Source of the DNA: Puccinellia tenuiflora
Lineage: Eukaryota > Streptophyta > Magnoliopsida > Poales > Poaceae
Direction of reading: 5' to 3'
Assembly (NCBI GenBank): GCA_012064385.1
Contig: QRDG01002503.1
Span: 124,001-188,000 of the forward strand
Length of the DNA: 64,000 bases
Below are positions 33,195-44,366 of this stretch, piece after piece; the stretch's first letter is position 1; each line of letters begins with the position of its first letter. A program made the position numbers and the translations under genes. Under the pieces are notes generated by a model, which saw only the letters and a program-made list of their open reading frames with translations, did no database searches and had not been told where the DNA came from.

Positions 33195-34410
33195 GAAGAA
33201 GCTACGGTCAGGCTCGTGACCTTAAACAAGCGCTCATCGGGAGGCAGCCTGATATCCTTTTTATATATTATTTCCCTTCAAGAGTTATTTTTGTTTTGTG
33301 TGCTTCTTTTCCTTTTTGTTTGTTGTTTTGTTTTTTAGATTGTTGAATAAAAGAGAGTGAAGTGGGTTGGCAGAGATCCCTGCAAGCAAGGAGTAGAAAG
33401 TCGCTTCGCGAGGAAAAAGGCCTCTCAAGGGATTCTGCTTCAAGAGAAAGCTTCTCGAGGGCCTGATGCTTCGCGAGGAAAAAGGCCTCACGAGGGTTAT
33501 GCTTCTCGAGGATTCGACCCTTAAACCAGGTGAACACATTCCAATTCACAAACCCTGTTACACCATAAATATCATTGCTATGCCATGATTACAATGTTTA
33601 TATCTATTCTTGGCTATATTTTTGAAGTTGCTTGTCGAGTAAAAGTTTCTTGGAGTGCTTAATTTTGCCTAAACAATCTTTCATGCTATTGAGAATCTTG
33701 CAGTGTTTCTGTCTATAATGCTTGCAAACTCTTGTGTTAGAGTCATGCAACAAAACAGAATTTATATATGTCTCTGCTCAGATCTGTTGGAATACCTTCA
33801 TAATACAAGTGGCTCTGAAACTGAATAAGTTGATCCTCGAAGAGCCATGTTTTAACTGCATTTCTGCATTTTTGCACTAGCTACCAGTATCTCGGGATGG
33901 TGGTATGTGAAGCACTAACAGTGAAACTAACCTGAAGTTCTTGATAGTAATTTGAAAGCAAATTTTTGCATTAGCAGTTATGATCTCGGGATTGTAACAT
34001 GTGAAGCACTAACCTGAAGTTCCTGATAGTAATTTGAAAGCAAATTTTTGCATTAGCAGTTATGATCTCGGGATTGTAACCTGTGAAGCACTAACTGAAA
34101 GAATCTGACAGGTAACAATGATCCTAACCCATCTTTAATTTTTGCATTAGCCTAACTTTGCATTCACTTAACACTCATGGCTATTTCATGGATCACCTCA
34201 TTTGATTCCCCTGCCAAGTGTCTTATCTAGGTGATCGAAAAGTATCTGAACTGAGACATATATAAAAGTTGTTAATTGAAACTTGACTCTAAACTAGAGA
34301 TTGCAACCAGGTATGCAGAAACTACTTTGAATCCAATATGTATGAACTGTTGTGTATGCAGAAGTTGAGCACTGTTTTCACCATATCTGCTTTACTTGGG
34401 GACAAGCAAA
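33195..34410 (+). mobile_element. 3' internal region of the plus-strand Athila-like element
   Basis: Non-coding stretch between pol and the 3' LTR. It contains a TCGCGAGG motif cluster (33,400-33,510) and an 82-bp tandem duplication (33,931-34,094). Confidence 0.7.
33931..34094 (+). repeat. 82-bp tandem duplication
   Basis: Two copies, each starting CCTGAAGTTC and containing GCAGTTATGATCTCGGGATT, are nearly identical. Diverged half-copies flank them. Confidence 0.85.
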
Positions 34411-34428
34411 GGTTTGGGTCTGGGGGTT
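34411..34428 (+). other. Polypurine tract of the plus-strand Athila-like element
   Basis: GGTTTGGGTCTGGGGGTT directly precedes the LTR start TGATCACTC. Confidence 0.75.
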
Positions 34429-35525
34429 TGATCACTCTGAATTATGCACATCTTTTCGACGTCCAAAACCCTAAATCTTGCTCATATATGAGAAGTTCAG
34501 TCAAGGTTTTAAATGCTTTTTACATCAGTTATCCACTTTTTGCAGATCAGTGTGCCAAGGCACATATTTCTTCATCTCCAACTCAAAATGTTGCTTAGAA
34601 TACGCCTCCCGAGGATTTGATGCTTCGCGAGGAAAAAGGCCTCGTGAGGATTTTGATTCGCGAGGATGAATGCCTCGCGAGGGAGCCTCCCGAAGCCAGA
34701 AGAGAGCGTATCTCCCATGTGCTGCGCGCGCGTTTGAATCAGCAAGGAGGAAATCGATCATCTTGGAGGAGAAGAAACCAGAAGAGTCAAAAAGGTGATA
34801 AAGAAGGGAGCAGACCATGTGCGTCCGTGCAAAAAGCTGAAAAGCGACGGCGGAAGTTCCCGCCTCGCCACCAACCACGCCATCGACCGCGGCCCTCGCC
34901 ACTTCCGTAGCCGCGGCCCTCTCGCCATTTCCGTAGCACCTATAAAGCGACTTCCTTAGCCAAGAAGGAATAAGCCAACCACTCCACCGCATCCATCACC
35001 AACCACTCCACCCCGAACAAGAACAGACGAACAAGGAAGAACTTTTGGAGAAGAATGGCGAAGATGATCCGCGAGGAACGAGAGGAAAGAAGAAGCCCTT
35101 GATCCGTATCTGTCCCTGTCTACTTCCTTGCTTCTCTTTCGTCTGTATCTTCCTTAGCCTCCCGCCTCTGCTTCTTCTGCTGCCGCCGCGACGAACTGAT
35201 TTGATCCTCTCCAATCCCTTCGGTGAAAACTCTTTGTAACTCTCTGAATCGCTCTATTTGTGTGAACTTTGTAATCGTGCTGTGACTTTGTTTCTTGTGA
35301 GATCTTCCTTAGCCTCCCCTTTGCTGTCCGTGAAACACTCTTCCTTAGCCTCCCCTTTGCTGTCACCGTTTTAATTTCTGTTGCTTGATCCGCAAGACCT
35401 AGCCTAGATCCATAAACACCATCCCACCTTTTCGTTGTGCCAATCTTCTGGAAAGGAAAAGCGCCAATAGATTTTGATCCCCGTGGAGAGAATGACAAAA
35501 AACCCCCTAAAACCACAATCGATCA
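34429..35525 (+). repeat. 3' LTR of the plus-strand Athila-like element, about 1,097 bp
   Basis: It starts TGATCACTCTG after the purine tract and ends CAATCGATCA, just before Cassandra sequence. It includes a TCGCGAGG cluster (34,605-34,690). The 3' end is less certain than the 5' end because the other LTR is not in the window. Confidence 0.7.
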
Positions 35526-35532
35526 CTCCACC

Positions 35533-35674
35533 GGTCGGTCACCCATCCTCAAATTACTCCGGGCCAAGCACGCTTAACCTCGGAGTTATTTTCAGATGAG
35601 CTTCCGGAAAAGAAGTTGCAACTTGTTGGTATGAGTATCCTATCAATCCTATTAAGCCCTGAGCCAGGATCTCA
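35533..35674 (-). repeat. Truncated 3' LTR of Cassandra
   Basis: It matches the first half of the other LTR up to and including the 5S-like C-box core, then stops at the junction with the Athila-like LTR. Confidence 0.85.
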
Positions 35675-35828
35675 CGTCCTTCCCCCCTTAGAAGACCGAC
35701 GCCCTCGTCGGTCAACCCCCTAGTCCAGGAACTTCCCCCTTTGGCACCCGTCTGTGCGTCCAGTGCCGGCACATGCTCCACATGTCCGCGACCCTGACCC
35801 GCACACGCCCGAGTTACCGCAAGGGTCG

Positions 35829-35840
35829 GCTCTGATACCA
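35829..35840 (-). other. Met-tRNA primer-binding site of Cassandra
   Basis: The minus strand reads TGGTATCAGAGC two bases after the complete LTR. Confidence 0.88.
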
Positions 35841-35842
35841 AA

Positions 35843-36123
35843 TGTAACACCCCGGCCACTCCCGGACCGGCGCTTGTTACGCCTAGCAGCTCTTTAGGAT
35901 TTCTAGACTGGCCCCACAGACCAACACTAGTCTTTTCTGCGCACTTTGTCCTCACTCGTGCGCACCCAGGAATGACTTCCTGGTCGGTCACCCATCCTCA
36001 AATTACTCCGGGCCAAGCACGCTTAACCTCGGAGTTATTTTCAGACGAGCTTCCAGAAAAGAAGTTGCAACTTGTTGGTATGAGTATCCTATCAATCCTA
36101 TTAAGCCCTGAGACAGGATCTCA
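35843..36123 (-). repeat. Complete 5' LTR of Cassandra
   Basis: 281 bp. It includes a 5S rRNA-like stretch of about 70 bp at roughly 35,970-36,040. Confidence 0.88.
35975..36030 (-). promoter_or_regulatory. 5S rRNA-derived internal RNA polymerase III promoter boxes
   Basis: The minus strand has GAGGTTAAGCGTGCTTGG (36,013-36,030), matching the 5S A-box with one change, and AGGATGGGTGACC (35,986-35,998) followed by AGGAAGT, matching the C-box with a few changes. The order and orientation are those of a 5S gene. Whether TFIIIA still binds is unknown. Confidence 0.75.
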
Positions 36124-38465
36124 CACAACGCTTTTACTGTTGCAGGTTGTCTTGACGATGAGTAAGGAACAAATAAGGGTTTCGAGTCTGCAACCAACAT
36201 GTCTGCCTGTGGCACATGAAGATGATGAGGCTCCATGCTATTTATGTTTTCCGCTGCTGAACTTTGTAAAATGCTAGCCTTCGGCTATGCAACTTGTAAT
36301 GAACTATTTTTCTGGATCTTCGATGTAATAGATATTTGACGCATTTGCATGATATTACATCTTGAACTGTGGTGCTAGCTATTCGATCCAGGGACTAGCA
36401 CAGAACAAAGAGATCTTGGCCATTTAAAAAAAGGCAAGGTCGCTACAGATGGTATCAGAGCACTATGTTGCCTGTAGGTTCGAAACCCTAGGTTTGGATA
36501 GAAATAGGTTTTGACCTTAGGATAAAAATCTATTTTATTCAGTTTTCTTAAAGAGAATTTGTTTTACCGATCTTTTCTTGTACTCTCCTATACTATTCAT
36601 ATCTCAAAGCATCTTCCCTTATTTTAGATGACCCATATAGGTGGATACAACTTCTTTTGCATGAGAACAAAGAATATAATCTCAAGAAGGTGGGAATCCA
36701 TAATCACCAACCTAGTACGGTATACCACATGTTCAATTCAACAAGAAGCAATACATTGAGGGCTATTGAAGATTTTGGAGAACAACACTCATGATTTCCT
36801 CAAGAAAGTTGAAGAGTACTTTGGAGCACTCAAGGAAGACATAGATGAGACCACCACTTTAGTTACTTCGTTAGAACAACGATAACGTGATAGTGTATTG
36901 ATCGTATCAGCTTAGATGATATGACAATACCAGTTTGTTTGTTTGTTTTTGTTTGAACCATGTTGCTTGATGTTTGCTAGATGTTGTTTGTAAGATGAAT
37001 TGTCTTGATCTGTTGTGTATGCATGGGTAGGAATACTTCTCTTAGATCTTTCTATTTCCACTCATCCATGCTAAACCCAACCAAATGCATCACCAATATG
37101 CCAACCGAAGTGACTTACCTATTAGATTGCAACGACCGATAGCCACTTCCATGCAAATGTGCAACAAGTGATCCAACAACTCAAGCATAGTATGGAAAGC
37201 CTACTGCACCGAGGAGAAGGATGAAAGAAGAAGATATAGCTTGTGAGCTATCTTTGTGTACGAGTTTACGTAACCCAATAGTTTTGAAGGGTCGATAGTT
37301 TAGTTCAGGTTGTCTTGCAGATTAGGAACTTTCTGTCAGACAAGTGAGGTTGACCTAGTGTTAGCTTACGAGATTCACCAAACCAAGTACAAGGTAATGA
37401 TTGGGTGCGAAATGGACTAGCCCCCATGGCGACTGCCCATTTCATTCGCTTTGCTATGAAGAATGGTAATTCTGTGTGACATAACTATAAGAGAGATGAC
37501 GTTGATAAGCCTGGTCCATAGGAGGATAGTATATTATAACCCTATGTGAGGCAAGTGCTGCCAAGACGTACGATATACGGTAAGGACAAACCTGACCTCT
37601 CGTGAAGAAGAAGGGATCGTGCGATGGAAGTGTTTGCCTACCATGAGAGTTCGTTGGAAATGGCGTAGTGTTTGCATTGAAGAAGTCAACCATGAGATGA
37701 AGCCTACAAAGAAATTAACAAGAATGATGAGCTGATGTTACAAAATCCGGTTATCTTGGTCTTCTGATAGACTCAATGAGTGACCCTTCAATGTCTGAAG
37801 TAACTCAACCTACTACTTATGTGGTCTACAGTTCTATCGTGAAGGAGAATTCTACTCAAGACATCTAGAGGAGGATTATGCTTCCAAGTTATGCAAAGGG
37901 ACATCCACCTATTGAAAATGAAGCTTACACTATATGGATTTCAAAGTATCAACCAAGGATCCCAAGGTATTATTTAAGAATGAAAAGAATCACCAAATGT
38001 TTAAGAAGAGTTGGTGCATGCTATATCTATTGAATACAGAGGATGAAGAAAAACTCAAACAGTCGAAGATAAAAGTTGACCCAACAAGGATTCAGGAATC
38101 GCCCTATGTGTGCTCTGTTTGAAGTCAAGAATTCAAGATTGCCTACAAAAGTTTCTTTTAAGGGTGGTAGCCCACCCAGTTTGCCTAAAACCCTAAGATC
38201 CGAACCCGTCTTTCTTTCTAGCCTCTCCGAATCTCGGGGACGAGATTCCTTTTAAGGGTGGAAGGTTTGTAACATCCCAAATTTTGGAATGTTTTAAAAA
38301 AATCACAAAAATTTAAAACTTTTATTTAATAAATAAATAAAGCCTCCAAAAATCAAGAAAAGGTTTTATAGAAGATTGTTTTGACATCATCAAAGATATA
38401 TTTCAAATTAAATATTCCTTTATTTTCAAATCTCAACTTTTAAGGTTTTGGAAATAAAATATTTA
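36124..38465 (+). mobile_element. Chromovirus-like Gypsy element with a short, coding-poor interior; both LTRs incomplete
   Basis: The 5' LTR remnant (36,124-36,447) ends GGTCGCTACA and is followed by GA and TGGTATCAGAGC. The interior is only 1,820 bp (36,448-38,267). The 3' LTR starts TGTAACATCCC at 38,268 after AAGGGTGGAAGG and is cut after about 200 bp. The LTR pieces match the two ends of the 3.94 kb solo LTR at 44,367-48,308, so they belong to one family. No protease, RT or integrase motif was found; a stretch near 36,790-36,880 (DFLKKVEEYFGALKED) may be a gag relic. Cassandra lies in its 5' LTR and CACTA sequence replaces its right end. The phrase CTCGGGGACGAGATTCC before the tract is typical of Tekay-like chromoviruses (inference). 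Confidence 0.75.
36450..36461 (+). other. Met-tRNA primer-binding site
   Basis: TGGTATCAGAGC lies two bases after the LTR end CGCTACA. Confidence 0.88.
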
Positions 38466-39309
38466 ACTGGGGTTTTCAAATAGTAGGTCGATGTAATTCT
38501 GCTCGATTAAGATTTTGTGCTCTTCCACCCAAGGTTCGATCAATTGTAAGTGTTGTAGCATGATCCGGTGAGCCCTGTCGAAGTCGTCTTGTCGACCATG
38601 AATGCCGACATGGACTGAGCGGTAGCCCTCGCGGTGACCAAATCCCTCGAGCCTGCCAAGGTGCATCCTGGTGGGCAGAGCAACATCCTGGTTCTCGGTG
38701 CTCGGATAATTCTGGCAGAAGGAGATACACTCATAGGTGAGAAAGCCCTTGGCCATGCTTGCGTTTGGATGGGACCTGTTGCGAACGTATCGTTTCATGA
38801 CATCGTTCTGCCTTTCGAACGGCATCATGTAGTGCAAGAACGTCGGCCCGAGCTGCCTGATGTCATCAACGGCATGGAGAAGGAGATGCACATAGATATC
38901 GAAGAATGCGGGCGGGAAGTAAATCTCGAGCTCGCATAGTATCACCACGATCTCTTCCTGTGGCCTGTGGAGCTGCCTCACGCTGATCGACTTCCTGTTG
39001 ATGACGTCGAAAAAGTTGCAAAGGCCAAGCAGCGTATCACGGACGTGCTCGTCCATTAGCCCTCGATCGCAACGGGGAGTATCTGCGTCATCAACACGTG
39101 ACAATCGTGAGACTTCATCCCGCTGAGCCTCTTCTTTGTTGCGTCCAGATATATGCTTATCTTCCCCACGTAACCGTGAGGAAATTTGACTCCTAGGAGG
39201 CACCTGAAAAACTTCTCGAGCTCCTCCGGACTCATAGTGAAGCAGGCAGCGGGAAGCACCACCGCGTTCTTCTTTACCCTTTTGCGGCGACCTGAGTCCC
39301 TTCCGTCTG

Positions 39310-39369
<60 letters not shown>

Positions 39370-41265
39370 GTCAGCATCACTATCGGGGGCCTGAAGATCT
39401 TTCCTGATTCCAAGCCATTTCAGATCGTATCTTGCTTTCGTCCCATCCTTGTTCCTATCGGACATGTTAAAAAGAGTGCCAAGCAGACTCTCGGTAACGT
39501 TCTTGGTAATATGCATTACATCGAGGCTATGGGGCATATGGAGTACCTTCCAGTACTCCAAGTCGTGAAAAACAGACCTCGCTTTCCATACACCCAACAG
39601 GGGATCTACCCTCGGTCGCTTCTTTCCCAGCGCAAGGCACTCCTCCCAATTTTTCAAAAGCTCGTCGATTTCTTCGCCGCTCCTCGGGCACGGGGCTCTT
39701 TCGAGCTCGTCTTTACCATTGAACAAATCACCGCGTTTTCTCCACGGGTGATCCATGCGAAGCCACCTTCGAGCCCCTGGGAACACAGTTTTCAAAGACC
39801 CGGGATCCCTTGGTAGCTGGAGATGCGGGGTCTCATCCATGCACTTGACACATGCGCAGAATTCGTGGCCTACCTGGGCCGATACATATGAGCAACCAGG
39901 ATAGTCCTGCATCATCGTGAGCAACGCGGCTCTCATATCGAAATAATCTCCAGTGTATGCATCCCGCGTACGGACTGGCGTCTCCCACAACCTGGCTAAC
40001 TGCTCTTTCAACAACGCGAGATACAGATGTATGTCGATACCTGGTTGTTTTGGCCCCTGAATGAGAATACTCATGTGTATGTACCTTTGCTTCGTGCACA
40101 ACCATGGGGGAAGGTTGTTAGGTCATACAAACACAGGCCAGGTGCTGTGCATGCTACTCTGGTTGCCGAACGGATTGAGTCCATCGGTGCTCATACCCAG
40201 CCTGACATTCCTTGCGTCGTGCCCTAAATCTTCGAAGGCGATGTCCAATGCTTCCAACTGGCAAGCGTCTGAAGGGTGTGTCAGGATCACGCCCTTCTCC
40301 GGATCTTCTTCGGGCTTCTCCCTTTCCGCGTGCCATTGCATGAGCTTTCCTTCCTTAGGGTCCACGAAATACCGCTGCAGACGGGGAGTGATAGGAAAGT
40401 ACCATACCACTTTTCGAGGAACATTCTTGTTCCCACTCTTGTACCGTCCCTGGCCGCACACCGAACATGTGGTTCTGTCCTTGTACATGCCCCGATAAAT
40501 TGTGCAATCATTGATGCAGGCGTGGTATCTGTCGTACGGTAGGTCAAGAGGGCACACGACTTTCTTGGCCTCCTCGATACTGCTTGGCAATGTGTTCCCC
40601 TCGGGAAGACGATCGTGCCAGAATTTTAGGTTCTTGCTAAAGCTGACGTCGGTCCATCTGTTTTCCTCCTTCATCTGTAGAGCATCAAGCGTTACATGCA
40701 AGCGCGCATCATGGGGCCGGCAATCAGGATACAATGGAGTCATCACGTCTTTCTTCATTTGCTCCAGCTTGGCTTTCTCTCTGGCTGCACCTTTGGCGTT
40801 GCTCGTCTCCTTGAGGAGGATTTCTTGAACATGAGGGTCCCGCAAGGCCGAAGATAGCGAGGTCTGCGTGTCCGCATCTTCTCCACCACCATATACTCCA
40901 TCATGACCGTGTCCGCCGGCATCTCCTTCGTCATGATGATCTTGTCCGCTAGCATCTCCTTCGTCATGATGATCTTGTCCGCCGGCATCTCCTTCGTCAT
41001 GATAACCATGTCCGGGAGATTCTTCGTCTTCTCGCCCGCCCTCGTCTTCATGCGCACCATTTTCTGTCGGCGCCTTGTTGAAGCCTATCCAGAAACCGCG
41101 CCTGAATAGGTGATCCTCCAATTGTCCGGAATCAGGGTCGATCCAGCTCACGAGTTTGCATGTTCGACACGGACATCTTATCTGGCGCCTGCTGCACCAA
41201 ATCATGTCCACCTTAGCTTCTTCCTTGTATCTACCGATTTGACCGGAGCTCATCATGATGACCAT
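38463..41265 (-). pseudogene. CACTA TNP2-like transposase, broken by one stop and two frameshifts
   Basis: It would cut the element at its CACTA ends. The likely start is an ATG at 41,265, just before MSSGQIGRYKEEAK. The transposase-associated zinc region (CPCRTCKL, then HLFRRGFW) comes first. A 33-nt repeat (40,910-41,010) encodes HHDEGDAGGQD-type units. The TNP2 core runs from RLHVTLDALQ through CINDCTIYRGMY, STDGLNPFGN, STWPVF, LPPWLCTKQRYI, IQGPKQPGIDI and LDVMHITKNVTESLLG. DUF4218-type sequence follows (FFDVINRKSIS, YFPPAFFDIYVHL, GPTFLHYMMPFERQN). Breaks: TGA for Trp at 40,123-40,125; a frame change at the GAT microsatellite (39,310-39,369); a further one-base loss near 39,060. The protein ends at the element's broken left side, so the C-terminus is also uncertain. 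Confidence 0.85.
39310..39369 (-). repeat. (GAT)20 microsatellite inside the transposase
   Basis: Twenty uninterrupted triplets. In the frame of the upstream TNP2 domain they encode poly-Asp after DSDAD. The downstream DUF4218 part is in another frame, in which the tract reads TGA repeatedly. Confidence 0.95.
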
Positions 41266-41442
41266 GGTTGCTATAGATAGAGCAGAAATGAGAAGCAAGA
41301 GTATGTTAAGTAGAACCGCAACACGCACACACACACATGCATGGTCTCTGCAAAAAATTGGCATGACATCTAATAAATCTAGGACATATGGGTAGTGCAA
41401 AAAAATTCCGAAACGGAAGTTAATCGACATTTCGGCAAACAT

Positions 41443-41914
41443 CCATGCACCAACAAAAAGTTTCTTTGCAGATGCAAAAATTCATGCACACCACACAAGT
41501 TTCATGTACAAGCATTGTCTCGCCATCGTGCAAACCGCTCGTCGACAAGCGCTTCACCTACAACCACCGGCCACACAAAACATGCATATGCATGTCCATC
41601 CAACTATACTCACCAAGTAGGTTTGTCACCGAGACGTGACCGCGATCGATGAGAGAGAGTAAAATAGATGTGGTGTTGGAGAGAAAAATAGATGTATTGG
41701 GAGAGGAGGAGAGTATATATGGAGCCTCCCCCGGCCCTCACCAATTATCTATCAAACAAAGTAGCTTTAACTATAAAAAATGGAGAAAAGTATGGGCAAA
41801 ATGGGATGGGAGGGAGGAAGAACACGAGCTAGCAAGGTGGGAGGAGAGGGGAAGAAGAAGACACAATGGGGTTAGGTAGGGGGGCTGCCACTTTTGTATT
41901 TCTAGAAAGCAATT
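41443..41914 (-). other. 5' leader region of the CACTA element
   Basis: No coding motif. It lies between the transposase and the subterminal repeats and includes a short CA-rich run near 41,328 just inside the coding side. Confidence 0.5.
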
Positions 41915-42330
41915 ATGTGGCACATGGCTCCACATGCGCCACAGAAATGCAACTTTCTGTAGCGCATGGAGCTAGATGTGCCAAGGAAATCTATATTTCT
42001 GTGGTGCATCTGGCCCCATGCGCCACAGAAATGGCTCCCCCCAATCATTGGTGCCGGGGTCCACCCATATTTCTGTGGCGCATGGGGCAAGATGCGCCAC
42101 AGAATGCGCCACTGAAAAGGCGGCGTAGGATGCAATCCAGCCGTTGGTGGTGGGGTCCACATATTTTCTGTGGCACATGGACATGTATGCGCCACAGAAA
42201 GACCTAATTCAGTGGCGCATGTGCTTAACATGCACCACAGAAAGTTGAGAAATTCTGTGGCACACCACCCAAGGTACGCCACAGAATATTTTCTGTGGCG
42301 CACGACCACTTTGGTGTGCCACAAAATATG
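41915..42330 (-). repeat. CACTA subterminal repeats
   Basis: About a dozen direct and inverted copies of TTCTGTGGCGCATG and its complement CATGCGCCACAGAA occur in 415 bp. In En/Spm-type elements such motifs bind the element's own regulatory protein. Confidence 0.8.
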
Positions 42331-42340
42331 GTTCCACCTA

Positions 42341-42360
42341 TAGCTAGTTTCCTAGTAGTG
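42341..42360 (-). other. CACTA terminal inverted repeat
   Basis: The minus strand reads CACTACTAGGAAACTAGCTA. It defines the only preserved end of the element. Confidence 0.8.
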
Positions 42361-42975
42361 ATGAAATGGTTAGCTTGCTCGATTGATTATGAACATTATT
42401 TTTTATTTTACTAAACCAAATTATCCACTCGCTTGTAGCCATTCCTTCCGTAGTTCGCGTGCACTTCACCGTCATGTGGGATCATGCACGCTACTATAAC
42501 ATTAGGGTTTGGGTTATTAGGCCAGAGTTTTTCCAGCCGGCAACAATTTCTATTCTTACGTCTTTCACATACAGGCATCCTCCAGCTTGTTCTCTTGCCA
42601 GCCTTAACCGGATTCGAAGAGTTAACCGTTTAGCACCATGTATGTTAATCATCCGTGTTGGGAGAAAAGGTTGCCGACTGCCGGCTTGGCCGAGTTTGCA
42701 AAGCGGGGTTTTTACCAGCTGGCACTACTTTCCTTTAAGAGTTTTTCACGTGTTTGGCATCCTCCAGCTTATTCTCTTGCCGGCCTTAACCGGATTCGAA
42801 GAGTTAGCCGTTTAGAGCTTGTTCACGCTACACGGCCATGGAAGGGAAGTTTGCCGGCTGCCGGAGCAGCCAGAAGATCAAAAGAGGAAAAGCAGAAAAT
42901 GGCAAAGATTGACTTATATGTTCATCATTTTCATTCCTTTATTGATAGCATGGGTGATACATACATGGTATTCTC
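42361..42975 (-). other. 3' flank of Tat-like pol with a ~182-bp tandem duplication
   Basis: A segment containing GCATCCTCCAGCTTRTTCTC and CCTTAACCGGATTCGAAGAG occurs at about 42,575-42,635 and again at 42,757-42,815. The spacing of about 182 bp suggests tandem duplication. It probably belongs to the Tat-like element's 3' region; no gene is seen. Confidence 0.5.
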
Positions 42976-44366
42976 TCAAGTGTAGAATCGGCGTAAGAGG
43001 GAGGCATTCCATGGCCTTTCCGTCTTGTCTCCTTCCTTGTCCATCTTGTCTTCCTTGTGCTCGCGGGCATCGATCAAGTAGTAGCCGTCGTTGATGAGTG
43101 CTTTGCTTACGATGAACGGTCCCTCCCAGGGTGATGATAACTTGTGCATGTTCTTGGTGTCTTGGATTAGCCGGAGCACAAGGTCTCCTTCATGGAAGTG
43201 GACTGGCCTGACACGCCGGCTGTGGTAGTTGCAAAGTTGCTGCTGATATATTGCTGACCTTGACTCGGCAAGTTGGCGTGCTTCCTCGAGTAGATCAACT
43301 CCGTCTTCGTAAGCTTGTTTGGCCTCTGCTTCCGTGAATAGGACGACTCGAGGTGCGTCATGCTCGATGTCGGTTAGCATGACCGCTTCGGCTCCGTAGA
43401 CGAGGAAGAAGGGGGTGAAGCCGGTTGAGTGATTCGGGGTCGTCCTTAGGCTCCAGAGGACGGATGGTAGTTCTTCCAGCCATGCGCCGGCTGCTCGCTC
43501 GAGCAGCCGGGGTTTGATGCCGGCCAGGATGAGTACATTTGCTTGTTCGACTTGCCCATTTGATTGCGGGTGCGCGACAGAGGCGACGTCAAGTCGGATG
43601 TCGGTTCTGCCGCAGAACCTGGCGAACTAGCCCTTGACGAAGTTTGAGCCATTGTCTGTGATGATGTTGTTGGGGTAGCCGAAGTGGTAGATGATGCTCT
43701 TGAAGAACTTAACAGTTGTTGGGCCATCTAGCTTCTTGATCGGCTCGGCTTTGATCCATTTCATGAATTTGTCGACAACCACCAGCAGATGTATCATGCC
43801 GCTGCTCGCCGTCTTCAGTGGGCCGACCATGTCTAGCCCCCAGACGGCAAACGGCCAGGTGATGGGGATTGTTCTGAGTGCTGGAGCCGGCGTATGCTTC
43901 TGCGTTGCAAATCGCTGGCAACCGTTGCAGAGCCGGACTAGCTGGTTTGCATCTGCCAGCGCAGTTGGCCAGTAGAAACCGTGCCTGAATGCCTTGGCAA
44001 CGATCGCCCTTGATGATACATGGTGGCCACATTCCCCTTGGTGAATGTCTCTGAGGATTTTGATCCCTTCTTGGCTTACACAGTGTTGGAATATGCCCGA
44101 AATGCTACGCTCGTACAGTTCGTTGATGATGATGGTGTAGGCGTTTGCTTGACGTTTGATTTGCCTGGTGGTGAGCTCGTCCACTGGAATCTCATCGATG
44201 GCGAGGTAGGCGAGGAGGGGTTGCATCCACGATGGAGCCTCTTCGATGATGAGGACCTCGACGTCACCCGATTTGCGAGCAGTCGGCTCGTCCGGCTCCG
44301 CGCCTTGGGGCATCCGGAAGGAGTCGGAGCCAGGACACAACATGATGGACGGTTTGTACAGCTTCT
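42976..44366 (-). pseudogene. pol: Tat-lineage Gypsy integrase (pol C-terminal half), one in-frame stop
   Basis: The reading continues from 48,309 across the inserted solo LTR: VTLEK lies on one side and LYKPSIM on the other, in one frame apart from the TSD. Domains: a linker with EAPSWMQPLLAYL; the zinc finger HQGECGHH and CNGCQ; the catalytic D in WGLDMVGPL, D in IITDNGSNF and E in NGQVEQAN; then a C-terminal region with LRRFY at the stop (42,976). The one break on this side is a TAG after NFVKG near 43,628, between the second Asp and the Glu. The rest of this half is open. Confidence 0.85.

Larger units (their letters stand above)
35533..36123 (-). mobile_element. Cassandra-type TRIM retrotransposon with 5S rRNA-derived LTRs, one LTR truncated
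   Basis: On the minus strand: a complete 281-bp LTR (35,843-36,123, TGAGATCC to GTGTTACA), a Met-tRNA primer site, a 168-bp non-coding interior, a purine tract (AAGGGGGGAAGGACG) and a second LTR cut after 142 bp (35,533-35,674). Both LTRs contain a 5S rRNA-like segment in the element's own orientation. Tiny size, lack of coding capacity, a Met primer site and 5S-derived LTRs together define Cassandra. Confidence 0.88.
38463..42360 (-). mobile_element. CACTA (En/Spm) DNA transposon, one end missing
   Basis: On the minus strand the element starts CACTACTAGGAAACTAGC at 42,360. Subterminal repeats (41,915-42,330) and a TNP2-like transposase gene follow. Its downstream end, with TNPA-type gene, subterminal repeats and second TIR, is absent: transposase sequence runs straight into a truncated LTR near 38,463-38,475. 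Confidence 0.85.

Noticed and set aside
35975..36030. A functional 5S rRNA gene
   Set aside because: Only about 70 bp of 5S-like sequence is present, changed at several positions and embedded in an LTR with a primer site and purine tract.
38463..39413. A 316-codon ORF with a poly-Met N-terminus
   Set aside because: The Met run is the GAT microsatellite in another frame. Only the part after about 39,060 is true transposase sequence.
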